Shown in pieces: positions 22,456 to 35,041 of a DNA stretch of 40,150 nucleotides. The translations under genes were made by a program, and so were the position numbers. Location of the stretch: contig LRSR01006650.1 of the NCBI GenBank assembly GCA_001579985.1, forward strand, positions 1-40,150, in the 5' to 3' direction. The stretch comes from Hypsibius dujardini (lineage: Eukaryota; Tardigrada; Eutardigrada; Parachela; Hypsibiidae). How positions within the stretch are numbered: position 1 is the stretch's first letter; each line of letters starts with the position of its first letter. The notes beneath the pieces are model-generated. The model saw only the letters and a program-made list of their open reading frames with translations, had not been told where the DNA came from and searched no databases.

Positions 22456-23974
22456 ATGATTCCGGAAGATATCGCATCGTTCTCCTTCGCCTCATGGTAT
22501 CCGCTCTTCAAACAGCACACATTCAAAAGCGAGATTATCGCCTTATCTGACCAGGCCGTCACTTACCTGCGGGAAGATGGAATCTTCCTCCCGGACGGTC
22601 TGGAGAAACGAACGACCAGCAATTACACAGCGGGATCAGCTGATGACACTTCAGGATCAGCTGATGACACTTCAGGATCAGCTAATTACACTTCAGGATC
22701 AGCTAATTACACTTCAGGATCAGCTGCTGACACTTCCGACCACGATGACATCACCGCGGCCCATCAAACCTCCGTCGAAACGGAATGGAGTTCCGACGAT
22801 GAGGATAAAACAGCGCAGCAGTGGGTGCTAGATTTGAAAGCACGAGTGGACGAAGTAATCCGGAAATTTGGAGGCGCGGCATTTCCCAAATTGAATTGGT
22901 CGTCGCCGAAGGATGCCTGTTGGATGCTGCCGAATCGTAATCTCAAGTGTTCTTCACTGGCTGATATCTTGCTGGTACTTAAGGCGTCCACCTTTGTGGG
23001 CTTTGATTTGTCAATAAAGGTACAAGAAGCGGCAAGGGTTCCGTTGGATTTGGTGCTGCGAGAATGGAGCGAGATTAATCCAGGTTCGTTCACTTGATTG
23101 AATGATTGATACTCCATTCGAATTGCGTCAGACTGAAGTCTAAGTGGTCGTCAATTATGGTTGATTGATGAGTTGACTGTTAAATGAAACAGACAGGATT
23201 TTCTTAGGATGACTGTATGAGTAATAATACTGTTTTGTATGTTATCGCGCTCGATTGATTGATTGATCTTCGGAGGCCGCGTTCGGTTCTGAGGATTGCG
23301 GCGCATTGGTTATTTGTGTTTCTTCTTCTTTTAAGCACAAACTTCTTTTGTAACAATCCATAACTATTTGATGTATTGGAATTCAGGATGCGTCGTTCTA
23401 GGCCCTGGAAGTTTGCCGTTCCGGACGCAGAGACATTGAAAAGTGCACCGGTTTCCAAGCGCCGCTTTGCGTATTTCAATTTTGTGTCTTTTCAGGTTGG
23501 GAGTTCAGATGTTTCGTTAAAGACAACACCCTAGTCGGGATCTCCCAACGGTATACCACAGCATTCTATGCGCACATCAACCAGAATCGCGAGAACGTGA
23601 CCGGTGATATAAAAGCCTTCTTCGCCCAACACGTTCAACAACGATTTCCGTTGAAAAACTACACATTCGACATCGTCACGTTCACGACGGACACGGAGGA
23701 CTTTATGCTGGTGGACTTCAATCCGTTTGACCCGGTCACTGATTCGTTGCTGTTCACGTGGGAGGAACTGCAGGACGCGAATGGCATACCCGACGATGAA
23801 CTGCTAAGGATTGTGTCCTACCCGTTGGCCATTCAGCCGGACGACATGCGGCAGTACGAAGTACCGGCTGATTTCATGGATTCTCGATTCTCCACAAACG
23901 GGCGAAGTCTGTTTGACTTTTTGGGAGCCGAACTCGGCTCCCAGGGTGCCTCAGATGAGGAGAACTTGAACTGA
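22456..23974 (+). CDS. CDC123: CDC123 (D123 family), eIF2 assembly chaperone
   Basis: CDC123 is a cytosolic ATP-grasp-fold protein that binds eIF2-gamma and is needed for assembly of the eIF2 initiation factor (family knowledge). Exons are 22456-23083 and 23496-23974, giving 368 residues, a little longer than the usual roughly 330-340. Motifs in order are FSFASWYPLFKQHTFKSEII, FPKLNWSSPKDACWMLPN, LKCSSLADILLVLKAS, LVLREWSEINPG, WEFRCFVKDNTLVGISQR and the metal/nucleotide-site segment MLVDFNPFDPVTDSLLFTWE. The extra length is a linker at residues 60-94 made of five 7-residue repeats (GSADDTS, GSANYTS, GSAADTS), placed before the acidic WSSDDEDK stretch. The start is the first ATG after a pyrimidine-rich leader and fits the family N-terminus. 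The gene is intact and converges on the KDM2-like gene. Confidence 0.95.
22633..22737. repeat. five 21-bp in-frame repeats inside CDC123
   Basis: The unit GGATCAGCTGATGACACTTC plus A encodes GSADDTS; copies 3 and 4 encode GSANYTS and copy 5 GSAADTS. Copies 1-2 and 3-4 are pairwise near identical, which points to recent unit duplication. Confidence 0.95.
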
Positions 23975-24179
23975 ACCCGATTTTGTTTCGTTTTGATTTC
24001 ATGGCAACATGACCGTACATGCACACTGTACAAAAACATTCAATGGGAATTAAATGGCACTGCACCATGAGGTATGGCTTTCGCAGATCCATAAATAGAC
24101 GAACAAATACTGACCAACGGATTATAAATTAGCCGGCATCCGAAACTCCGATTCATGGGCCGTCATTTGACCAGTGTTC
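23975..24179. other. short convergent spacer between CDC123 and the KDM2-like gene
   Basis: The two stop codons face each other 205 bases apart, so the 3' UTRs are short or overlap. Confidence 0.7.
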
Positions 24180-26441
24180 TCATTGGCGCCTGGGATGACA
24201 TGGGCAACAGCAGCTCAGTGCGTCTGTCTGGGTGCCAGAACTTTTCTGTCCGACGGGCAGTTCATCCGGACTCTCTTTTGGGTTCACCGAAGTCTCCACC
24301 GGACCGTTCATGGAGAAAACTCCCGGAGAAGCCTTGCTTCCGGAGTTGGTTTCCATAATTTTAGCCAACGTGTTCTGCGGAGAGAAAATGTCTGTCTGTT
24401 TTGTTCATTAGCACTAAAGTTTGCTGGTGCTGCTGCAGAACACTCACCTCAAAGGTTCGCAATAATTTTCCCTGTTTCGGCACACATTCCTCAGCCACGG
24501 GGCTGTATGGTGCAGTAGAAGGCTGCTGCGTGGAATTTTTCAAGGCTGCTAGAATGGCCGCGAGCGAGGCGATCTCGAATTTACTAACGCCGTGCCGGCA
24601 GTCAGTCCAAACGGTCGCATAGCGTTGAACGACGAGCCAAAGAAGATCATGGAGGAACGGGTACCTGATCTTCTTGTCGACCTGGAAATTAAACGAAAAG
24701 GGAGTGGTGGATGTGATAGTGACACGAACGGCAGTCTCGAAAACCAAAGGACGCTACTAAGCTCGTACTTTTAGCGTATTTTCCAATACGACGATGTCCA
24801 GCTGCATTTCGCCGCTGAAGCTGTGCAAGAAGTTCCCGCCGATTACGATAGAGTCCTCCAATGTGTAAACAGCATGGATCCAGCCTAAAGTGGGAAATGA
24901 CAAAGCGTTAGTTCTACAAGAATGGTCGTTCGCCATTGAAAGCAGAACGGAGATACCTACAGAGGTGTTCGTTTGCAGAGGAGTACTAGTACGTACCGCT
25001 GGGGATGATGAGAGTTTGTCCTTCGGCCAGCACGATACGCTCGCACTCCTCCACGAGGTCACCGAGAAACTGCGAGTCCTGACCAGAATAAATCCACTGC
25101 GCGTAAATTCGCCGGTTCTTCTCCGTCGGCGGAATCAGCAGGAACACCTTCTTGCCCCGGACAATGCGGTACCATACTGACGAACCACCGAAGTCCTGAA
25201 AGTTGGGTCCTTGATCAACCATGCTCACCAAATTCTCAGACACTTGCTTGAGTTCTTGACGGAGAAGACAAATGAGAGTGCGAAATTGGTATGATCCTTA
25301 CAATGTGAAAGTCAGTGTAACTTCCGGCTTTGCTGAGGAGGACATATTTCTGAGTCTTCGGGTAGTTGTCCTTCTTGCCGGGGATCACCTTCTTGGCACT
25401 GCCGAGTTTGAAGGGCCAGACGTTGGTGGCCCAATCTATCTGCCGAACCTGTACAGGAAGTATCCTTGCTTAATCTATCATCCTATATGGCTACATAGAG
25501 TTTTCCGGTAAGTTTCTTACCAATAATGGAGCATCAATGAGTGAGGACAACGCTGTGTGACTAACTTCCAGGTCGATCAAGTTGTAGACTTTGCGCCTGT
25601 GCTGTTTCGCCAACGGTTCGTCCTGGTTGGAATAATAATCCGCGAACTCGCCGAGGGTCATGGAAACGCCTTCCTGAGTAGCGCTGTCCAATGCCTCTAC
25701 TTTGGTGTGTCTTCCTGTGGAATGAACGTTAATGTTTTTAAGTGCATACAGTACTACACTGGAAGAGCTTTTGGTTGCTTGCAGTCTGGACTCAATGGCT
25801 CCTTACCGACAGTTTCCGCTACCAAGTCAACCGTCAGTTCAGTTGGAATGCGCATGCCATGAGGGTTTTTGTCTCGAAACATTATTGGCCTTGTTAGTCC
25901 TTCCCGGAGGAGTCGTTCCATGGTGAACTCTATCACAGCCAAACCTCATTAACCTGGAGTCATGGAGGATACACACACATTTCAAACAGCGGCAGATGGT
26001 GAAAATGAAGATTACCATCAGGTTTCAGTTTGTCCACGAAAGACCATTCCTCGCTTCCGTCAAACTTTGGGTCAAACAGGCGCTCGTCTACGCTGTAGTG
26101 GAACACACCGAACGCGGCTTCGTTGTCCATGTCCTGTTTCAGCCGACACCTTCGCTGTTGTTTCTGAAAGATTGGAAGAAAATACATGTTATCGCTATGC
26201 TTCTGTCCGATTAAAACCCCATCAGTGAGGTTTAATTAAATCTTTTCATGCAGACATAACACATTAAGAATGTGACAGACAAGGTGCGGTTGTGCTCACT
26301 GCTTACCGTTCGCTTCGGGCTCCTCGGCGGTCTGGTCGGCAAACTGGGTGCATTTGTTATAGCATCGGTGCGTACTTTAGTGGGACTCTGGCGAGTGACC
26401 CGTGCGAGTCCAAGTACGACAACTTTCGGAGCTTTAGGCAT
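24180..26441 (-). CDS. KDM2/JHDM1-like JmjC histone demethylase, short form
   Basis: KDM2 enzymes are Fe(II)/2-oxoglutarate dioxygenases that remove methyl groups from histone H3 Lys36. Exons in transcript order are 26441-26307, 26163-26016, 25929-25807, 25714-25521, 25448-25302, 25195-24997, 24884-24769, 24681-24448 and 24374-24180. Phases agree throughout, giving 496 residues. KDM2-type blocks are RLLREGLTRPIMFRDKNPHG, SATQEGVSMTLGEFADYYS, VYNLIDLEVSHTALSSLI, IDWATNVWPFKL, TDFHI-DFGGSSVWYRIVRGK, QTLIIPSG-WIHAVYTLEDS, IGGNFLHSF and RYPFLHDLLWLVVQRYA. The iron ligands (His248, Asp250, His319) and the co-substrate Lys265 are present, so catalysis looks possible. The protein ends about 65 residues after the JmjC helical region, in a tail with CCCPCH. 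No CXXC, PHD, F-box or leucine-rich repeats follow. Confidence 0.9.
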
Positions 26442-29400
26442 GATGTTACAAATTATGCACCGTCGAATCCAACAAACTAGAAATAATGCAGATGTGCAAA
26501 ATTGCAACCGAATAATCGAATAGACTTCGGTCAGTTGATAACGTTATGAACGGAAGAAAGCATCAGCGTTGTTTACTCAATTTCACCGTGACCTCCAAAG
26601 AGAATGATGTGTATGTTGCATATGTGCTGCAATATTTAATGTCCATGAAAAATGTTCATCACTGCCTCTGCTTTCCCTTTCGGTCGGAATCTGTCCATCG
26701 AACGCCGGACGGAGGGCAGGGACAACCCTTCGAGGGTGCGACTGCCACCGCGTGGCACACTCCTCTCCACTCTCTCTCTCTGTCTCTGTCTCTGTCTCTG
26801 TCTGAGCGCTATTGTTTGAAAGGCTGTCAGGGAGAGAACGTTTTATGGACGTCCCAGTTCAGTCAATTTTCCGTTTTGCGCTCTGTCTGCTCCGCCTCGC
26901 GCGCTCACCGCTTCTTGTTTACTTTCCCAGTGCGGCCTTACCAGACAGACCGACCGGGAGCGACTACAAATTTGGTCTGCCTCACTGGTCAGCCGGCTAC
27001 TGGTCAATCCAGATTCTATTGGCGCGGAAAGCGGTTTTACAGTCAGACTCACAGTCAGATCAGATCGACTGCACAGGCTTCTGTCTGTGACGTCACAATT
27101 TAATGCTTCTTTCCATTTCCGTTTGCGGAATGTGTTATGCTCGACGGCCGCACTGATAAGAATATTGTTATTGGTTCAGTAGTGGTGTTGCAAGCCGCCC
27201 AGCGTCGCCGCCGGTAGACTTTGCTGTTACGGTATTAATTAGTAATTGGTATGAACCGGAAGTCAACCGTGGGAACTGAACTTGCGTCATAATCAGTTTT
27301 TGCTGGCTTTGAAATTTTCGGATGCTGACGTCAGCTGTCGCTATCATTGACCTTTATCCACATACTGGTAGCCAGATTGCCGGTAATTGGGACTTTGACT
27401 TAATTACTAATGTGGAATGATACAAAGGATCAAAGATCGTTTTGACTGTGCGCGTCACACGGCAAATTATTTGACCGGTTAAAGCAATTTGGCATTAAAA
27501 TTTCAAATTAAAAACTGCTGCCGTAACAAGAAACCTTTCATTAATTGGAAATTGAGTAAAACGAATATGGGACATGTCTATTTGAGGGTTGCGTTTCCTC
27601 CTTTCTTGTTTGGCCAGATTGTGGGGCGCCACCTGGCGTACATTGTGTGGTTTAGTAATGTGCATGCAGCCTTATAGTCAGTGTTGATTGACGCAATTAC
27701 AGGGCGGCTCGACCTGGACCGACCGGGTTAAACCCGTCCGGCCGGTCACTACGCGACACAAACGCGTGGGCAAACACACACACAGTGTGAAAAATCATTC
27801 TCTTCCTCTGCGAGGAAACGGTTTTTTTAAATCGCGAAAATTCTCACGTCGGCTGCTCAATACGACCAACCGATTTACCGGAAAAACTATTCTTATATCC
27901 GGCAAAATGATCTTGATGACAGTGAAGCGATAAGTTGACTACGCAAGTTGCGCCAACTGACAACGTGAGTGGAGGGAAAGATGGGAATTTTATTGCTGCG
28001 CAGTGCACAGCCTCATTCGGATCGAGTGCAGTGCTGCTTTCCCGCCGATCTGTTTCATGTGTACCACTCAGTGCAAGTTTCATCCAGGGGTTGATGGGGA
28101 TTCTTTTATCTTTGTCTATGGCAGGTATCTCACCGCGAAGACCCTGAAATCGGATTTAAGCACCGGACATCTTGCCGAGGCCGTTCGCGGGACTTTGGGC
28201 TGCTTTCCCAGAGGTACGCTGCAAACATCTGGAGTGTTTCCACCTGCAAGGGAAGCCTGCATGGAGAATTATTCTCCCTGGCCATTTTTCTCCCATTTCT
28301 GCACCACTACATTCGCCTGAGGTATGGTTTATGGTTTTTGTGTCCGTGTCGGGCATTGGAAAGGGATCGATGCAATTGCGAGAAGCGTAAGAAATGATCT
28401 GCATTATTGCGGAGCGATCCTTGGAAGCTCTTTCGGGGCAGTTTCAGCCTTCTTCCCCGGGGGATCCAGATGGGAACGGGCCCCTTAAACTGATAATATG
28501 CCAGGAGAATTAGTTGCATTTTGGAAGACTAATGTAATTTCAATTTAAAAGCGTGTTGAATTTCACGGTTGTGTAATTTCTCAGCTTTATGAATGCTCAG
28601 GCTCGCTCAGTCAGAAGGGTTAGAAGTTCTCTTTCCCCATCCTCTTTACCTACAATCAACGACAAGATTGAGTACACTGGAGGGTCCGGGTATGGGCAGA
28701 AGGGTGTGGTCAGGGGTGTGGAGCAGGAGGTGTGGAGCAGGGGGTGGTCAGGTGGTTGATTGTTCGAGTGTTTGAAAACCACCCCCTGCTCCGCTCCTTT
28801 TGTCCATTCCCCGGACCCTCCAGTGTACTCAATCTTGTCGTTGACTGTACCCCAATTGCAGAAGGTGTACACGAGGAAAGATTACTTCTTTTCGTACAAC
28901 CAAGTTTCCGAAATATCTATTTACGTGTGCTTTTCAGTCAATCAGCGCATTTCCCCAGGGCTCCCAGGGTCTTCCATGCATGAACTGCAGATACATTTCG
29001 CCAGGGTATGTCTGGAATTTGCGCGCCTCACCTGGTATTCGGGACAATGCTTCAACATTCTTCTGCCTGAGTTGTGTTGATGTATTCTGCGGAGCGAGCT
29101 ATTGCACAGATAGGTCACGAGTTTTTCGTGGTATCATTCTTGCCTTAAGAAGGCAGATAAACATCGAGCCACGAAAGCGTTGTTGCACTTTACGTTTTGT
29201 CGGGGGAGGGTGCACACAGTATTTTTGCGTAATTGCGCGTTTAAACTTTTTCGAATGCAGTAGTGTGCTTCCAGTTCGAGGACAGCGAGAGTGACAGAGA
29301 GAGAGAGAGAGAGAGAGAGAGGCAGCGTCAAACAACAGACTCGTGGACAAACTGTTTTCCGCATTCCTTTCGTCAGTTCACGTGGTGGGAATGCGACGAT

Positions 29401-30354
29401 CTAATCAATTTGTCGTCGTCGTCAGGCGCTGTGTAGCGAACGCACGCGGCAGCAGCTTTGCCCTGTCCACCGACTGACGGTATATCCGTTTTTTCCTCCC
29501 TGCACACACTCTTATCCCCTCGACGACGACACTTTCCGGGCCACTAGATTGGATGCCCCTCACTCACTGAGACACACACAGACACACAAAGACACACACA
29601 CACACGTACAGCTGGCGGAGAAACTTGCTAAGGTTCGCCAGTCGTTGATTGATTCGGTGCAGTGCGTCCAAAGTTTGATTGATTTGGTACCACAAGAGAC
29701 ATGTAACGTTACCAGGTTGGCGAATAAGTGGTCGATTGATTGGTTGATTGCCTGATTTGAACACCAATAGTTGTATGGTTGATTGATTGATCAAACCGAA
29801 ACATTGCATTTGACTGGCCAAACTATCAATCAATGCTTTTCCATTTTGCATGTACTACACCAAATCAATCAACCCTTGGCGAACCGTAGCAAGTTTCTCT
29901 GCCAGCTGTAGATACACACGTACACGCACACCAGTTTCAGTTGTTTTCGTTTTGTCAAACACTGGCTTTATACTTCTCTTTTTCACAGATCGACGCGTTA
30001 AACGGCCACCGCCACGTACGACGTCTCCTGCTCCATCCCCGCACTAAGTGATCTATTTTTCCGGACATCCATATCGTGTATGCCGCTGTCCGACTGCTGA
30101 CGTCGTCGCCCGGGTGGAGGGGAATTTGCCTTGATCTTCGTTCCCACATTATCTACCTGGAAGCGTGTGCGCACACCACCTCCGCGTGTGTGTACTCGGC
30201 GCGCCGAGAAGACGATCTGCTGACGTTGTGGAAACCACGACGGAGAGCCAGTGTGGAGTGTGTGTGAGAGTACCCTGCTGCTACCGCTGCTGTGTGGGTG
30301 GACCGCGAGGCTTCGCTGGCCAGCTTAGACGCAAACCGCGGGGAAGGCAGCACC
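26442..30354. other. 3.9 kb region between divergent KDM2-like and RAF genes
   Basis: No gene is recognised. It holds a CTCTGT run (26768-26805), a long inverted repeat (28656-28844), a GA run (29296-29322), an AC run (29570-29606) and TGATTGAT-type repeats (29640-29800). Several open frames of about 100 codons (for example 28003-28320 and 28760-29080, +) look neither repetitive nor familiar. They may be 5' UTR exons of RAF or chance. The region should contain both promoters. Confidence 0.5.
28656..28844. repeat. 35-bp perfect inverted repeat enclosing a second 15-bp palindromic pair
   Basis: Arms at 28656-28690 and 28810-28844 are perfect reverse complements. Inside, 28734-28748 (GGAGCAGGGGGTGGT) pairs perfectly with 28778-28792. 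The transcript could fold into a long interrupted hairpin. The space between the outer and inner left arms is filled with diverged GGTGTGGAGCAG copies. Confidence 0.9.
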
Positions 30355-31522
30355 ATGGCAGCCGTCTCGGAGCCGTCAATCAGGAGCTGCACGAGCTCGT
30401 TAAACGGCTCGCTGCATAGCCTCTCGATCGACTCCATGTCGGACAGCCTTGATCCGGATGACTTGGTCAACAGCAACATGTCAGCGCGCGATCGAGCGAT
30501 TGAAGAGGTACGCTTGAGTAAGAAAGGGACGTTTTGTGAAGAATGCTGGCAATTGACTTGGCTGCACAACTTTCGAGGTCAGCTTGCAATGCAGTTGAAT
30601 GCGCGGGGGAGCGTGGCCGTGTCTGTCTGCCTCTTTTTTGCCCACTCGGTTGGTGTCTGTTTGTTTATCAGTCTGTTTGTGTGTCTGTCGTCTGCCTTTA
30701 AATGCCGTGCCTGTCGAATGACGTCTTCGCTGCTCTTCATGCGATTGTACACCCTGGGCGGTGGCGGCGTTATCATATGCTTAGGAGAGGGGATGATAAA
30801 CGCTGCTTACCGATTGGAATGCAAAATTGCCGTGTTCCAGTGATAATTTAAAGCTTGCACAACCTAATGTGCATTTGTGCGGGAAGGGTGCTCTCAGGCG
30901 AAGTTGCTTTTTATTCAGCGCCTCGCATTGTGTAGAATCGGCTGTTAGCGTTCCCCGGATATCGAGGCATCCGTGTGGGGAGGGGTATTGATTATCCAGG
31001 GAATGTCTGCGTTTATTGTTGTTAGCGTGGAATCCTAGTGGGCGTGTTCTCGGCAGTAGGCTCTCTCGATTGAGGCTGTTCAGTATACATTACATGCCCT
31101 GCGCGGATGAGTGAAGACCTTTAGAAGTTGAATGGCGCAAGACTGGGAAGAACTCGTAAGGGGATAGGGAGAAACAGCTTGGCGGAAGTGCTACACTCAA
31201 TTGTGACTGTCATGATGGGTTGCTAACGCTGTACTTACGTAATCTTTTTTTGCTCTCTTATCTTTGCAGATGAGAAATTTGCATCTGATGATCGAAGTGA
31301 CGACGGACAGTCTAAAGTCTCTCAACAACAAGTTCGGCTCTCTGCGCGACCCTCCACAGCTGTATCTTAAGGTGCGTCAAGAAAATGCGTTATGACCGGA
31401 CAGATTGACGGATAGGCAGTCAGGCACGCGAACAGATTGACAGGCGGGCAGGCAGACAAATAGGCAGATAGGCAGACAAATAGACAGCAGACAGACAGAC
31501 AACAACAAATAGACAGACAGAC

Positions 31523-31554
<32 letters not shown>

Positions 31555-34500
31555 ACTGTGAAATGTTAACATTGATTTCGAATACTCTGCACCTTAGCAT
31601 TACTAGTTTACCCAATGCTTATGCGCGCGCAGTCAATCTCATGCTTTTGTTTTCGCTCAAATGACTCCCAGAAGGCCCGATTTGTTTGTTTATTTAGAAG
31701 CTCCATAGACAGAGGTCTCTGAAGTCAACTTTAATCCGCTACGATAAGAGGTCCCGTCTTCTGACACCTCGATACGAAGAGCGTGCAAGTGTATTGATAA
31801 AGAGACGGGGCACCCGCTTGCTATTCGCGGAAGGATGGTCCTTTCCTTCCCAAATCCAGCGCACGCAGCAGATTGTCTCGCGGCAGGGCTGAGCGCCCGA
31901 CCGAGCGAGGGTATAAATTCCAAATCGATACAGATGAGCTATTTTTGAAGCGAAAGCAAATTAGGTGGAAGTGATTGTTCCGGTCTATTCATAAACAGGC
32001 ATTGACGTCGTCTGAGAGAGGTTAGCTGCAGTGTGTGTATATATGTGTGGCGCAGGAAAGCTCAGAGGTCGTCTGGTTGAGGCGGTCTGTTGGGAATATT
32101 ATTGTGCGGAGCGGCGTCGTTACTGCATCGGTGCATACTGAGTATCCAGTGACGTGATTACAAGAATTAGAAGCAAGCAAGCGGACGCATGTTTGATATG
32201 GCCACTTAGTAGGAGGGTCTGTGTGTGTGCTTAATTAGATTAAAAATCGCCGCTACACGGGCATCTTCAACCTAGACCTAAGACCGTCAAACGACTCTGA
32301 AGTCTGAAGTAGACTAGGATAGAAAAAACATATGGCTTGACAGGCAGACATTTTACTGTAGCAACGAAAAACAACCAGAAATAGCTTAGTGTCGATCGAT
32401 CGATTGATTGATAACTTGCAAGCAGAGAAACACTGAGTCAATGAGATTCGCACGGAGCCAATCCAGTGCAATGAACCTATCAACCACCAAAGAAATCCTG
32501 TATGGACCACTGCTTGCTTCTTCCAGGAATTTGAAGATCTCAATACGAAGTTGTTCGGCTTCCAAGAGAAGCTCTCCCTTCTTCAACGATGCAATCCCGG
32601 CCTGACCAACGGGCTCTTCCCGAAGAACCAAGTACGGCCACCGCCGATCAGCGTTGTACCTCAACCACCGGTTGCGGGCACTCGAACGTCCGCTTCCCAT
32701 TCATCCGTTCCGCCGTTGTCGCAAGTCACCGCCGCGCGAGTCCGTCCCTTAGTCGCATCAGTCCTCCCCAGTACCACCGGCAGTTCCGGTCTGGGTGAGA
32801 GCTCCTCCGGCAGCACCAGCGGCAACGGCAGTCCCTCCACCTCCTACCCCAGCCTGTCGTCCTCGGCCCCGCTGTCTGCCAATTCCGTCAGCTCTACCTC
32901 GGGTAGTGCGCTACCCACCCCGACTTTCGTGCTGGGCCGGGGGAAGATGATCCAGGCGGACCTGCCGAACGATCAGAAATCCACCGTCGAGGCGATGAAG
33001 GGGAGAACGGTGCGGGAGACACTGCAGAAAAAGCTCCAGCATCGCCAGCTGACCCCGGAGGTCTGCATTGTCTTCAAAATTGATCCTGCCACAAAGAGAA
33101 GGTATGTCGCTCAGACGCTGCTTGACCTTCTCATGTCCCGCATGGAAGAGATGGACGTTGCATTTGGAATATTTCTCTCGTGTTTTTTAGGATAAAGATG
33201 AACTGGGATGACGATATGGGCAACATTGAGGGCGACCGGATCGTCGTGGAGGAGAAGATCGCATGGGGCAAGACCCGCACTACCCTGTCACACAACATTC
33301 AGCACAAGACATTCTTCACCACTACCTCTTGCGACCACTGCCATAAACGCTTGTTCAATGGCTTTCGCTGCCAGCGGTGTGACTTTAAGTTCCATCAGCG
33401 TTGCGAAAATGATATTCCCAAGCTCTGCAAGCCCATTCAGCCGCTCTATCAGCATGCTGCACAGTAAGTGTGGGCTTGGCGAAGCCGTCCGATTTCGATA
33501 TTCCGTCCTGATGATTGAATGCACTGCTTATGGTTTCTGTTGCTGGTTGACCGACATATCTTTTCTGTAGTATGCTGGCGGGAGACCGTTCGAACGGTGA
33601 GCCAATCTACAAGGCCATTTTCCCCATCGGTGCGGCAACGGTTGAGGATCTCGATACCTTTCCCCGAAAGCGGTCCACATCGGCGCCCGATGTCAACCGC
33701 GTCAACATTCCGGACGACGTGGAGCTGCCTCCTCTTCTACCGAAACTTCAGCGGACTCGGCCGCCTATCTCTCCAGGTAGGAGCTTGCTCGTCTCCCTAT
33801 TGCATGGCCTACAGCCTTGATTGTTTTGTTGTGTAAAGCGACATTGATGTCGTCTTGCTGAAGATTGCGTTTTTCGGTCACTCCCACTGAGTTTGCTATC
33901 CCGTAACTACACGCTTATACCCCCGTGTTGTTTTTGTTTGCACTACCTCGTTTGCAGCTGCCACGTCGGGAATGTTCACCTGGCAGACCTTTCAGCCGCC
34001 CTACGTTCGCGGTCCCCCCTTTTCCGAACTGATTGCCGCAGAATATAGCGCTTCTCAGTTTTTACTGCAAGGTAATTCGCAGATGCAGATGCATTCCTAT
34101 TTTCGTCTGTATATATGCATGATCCAGCATGAAAGGAGCTCGTGGTTCGCTCAGCTGATTAGTTGCCATCACCTTGTGCGAGCTAACATGACCGAACCCC
34201 ATTCGGTGTTTAGGTGAAGCGGCTGGAACGACAGTTCGCGCAACCGGCATTCCAGCCAAATCCACGGGCGATCCGACCACTCCACCGAGTTGCCTGTCGG
34301 TCGATTCGATGGAGTCGCCGCCGCCATCACGTCGCAATGCCTCCGCCGACGGCAGCGGGGGAAACAGATCTAATGTGAGGCGTCGGCTCTTTGGATTGTT
34401 TTGATGTTTCTTTTCAACCGTCGTGACAGTTTCACGTGTGTGTGTGTTATAGAAAATCCAAAGAGAGAGTATGGAAGACTGGGAAATACCGGCGGAGGAA

Positions 34501-34923
34501 CTGTACTGCGACCTGAAGGTGGGATCGGGTTCTTTCGGCACGGTCTACCACGGCTTCTGGTACGGCGACGTGGCGGTCAAACGGCTTCTGGTCAGCAATC
34601 CCACCATGGAGCAGCTCCAGGCCTTCAAAAACGAAGTCGCCGTTCTGCGCAAGACGCGCCACAACAATATTGTCCTCTTTATGGGGTGTGTGTCCAAGAG
34701 TCTGCAGCCGGGTCAGCCGCCGCAGTTGGCTATCGTGACGCAGTGGTGTGCCGGTCGCAGTCTGTACAAGAAGATTCATGTGGAGGAGTTTCGGTTTGAG
34801 ATGAAGCAGCTGATTGAGATTCTTCGCCAGATCTCTCAGGGCATGTCCTACCTCCATGCCAAATCCATCATCCACCGCGATCTCAAGTCCAATAGTACGT
34901 CAAGCGTTTCGTTGGAGTTTGTC

Positions 34924-34957
<34 letters not shown>

Positions 34958-35007
34958 TGTCTGTCTATCTGTCTATAAGTTTGTCTGTCTATAAGTTTGT
35001 TTATAAG

Positions 35008-35041
<34 letters not shown>

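Noticed and set aside
24180-26441. KDM7/PHF8-type demethylase
   Set aside because: There is no N-terminal PHD finger, and the blocks around TQEGVSMT, DWATNVWP and RYPF match KDM2/JHDM1 better.
26546-27103. 185-codon plus-strand open frame
   Set aside because: It runs through a CTCTGT repeat, has no family match and lies in the KDM2-like upstream region.
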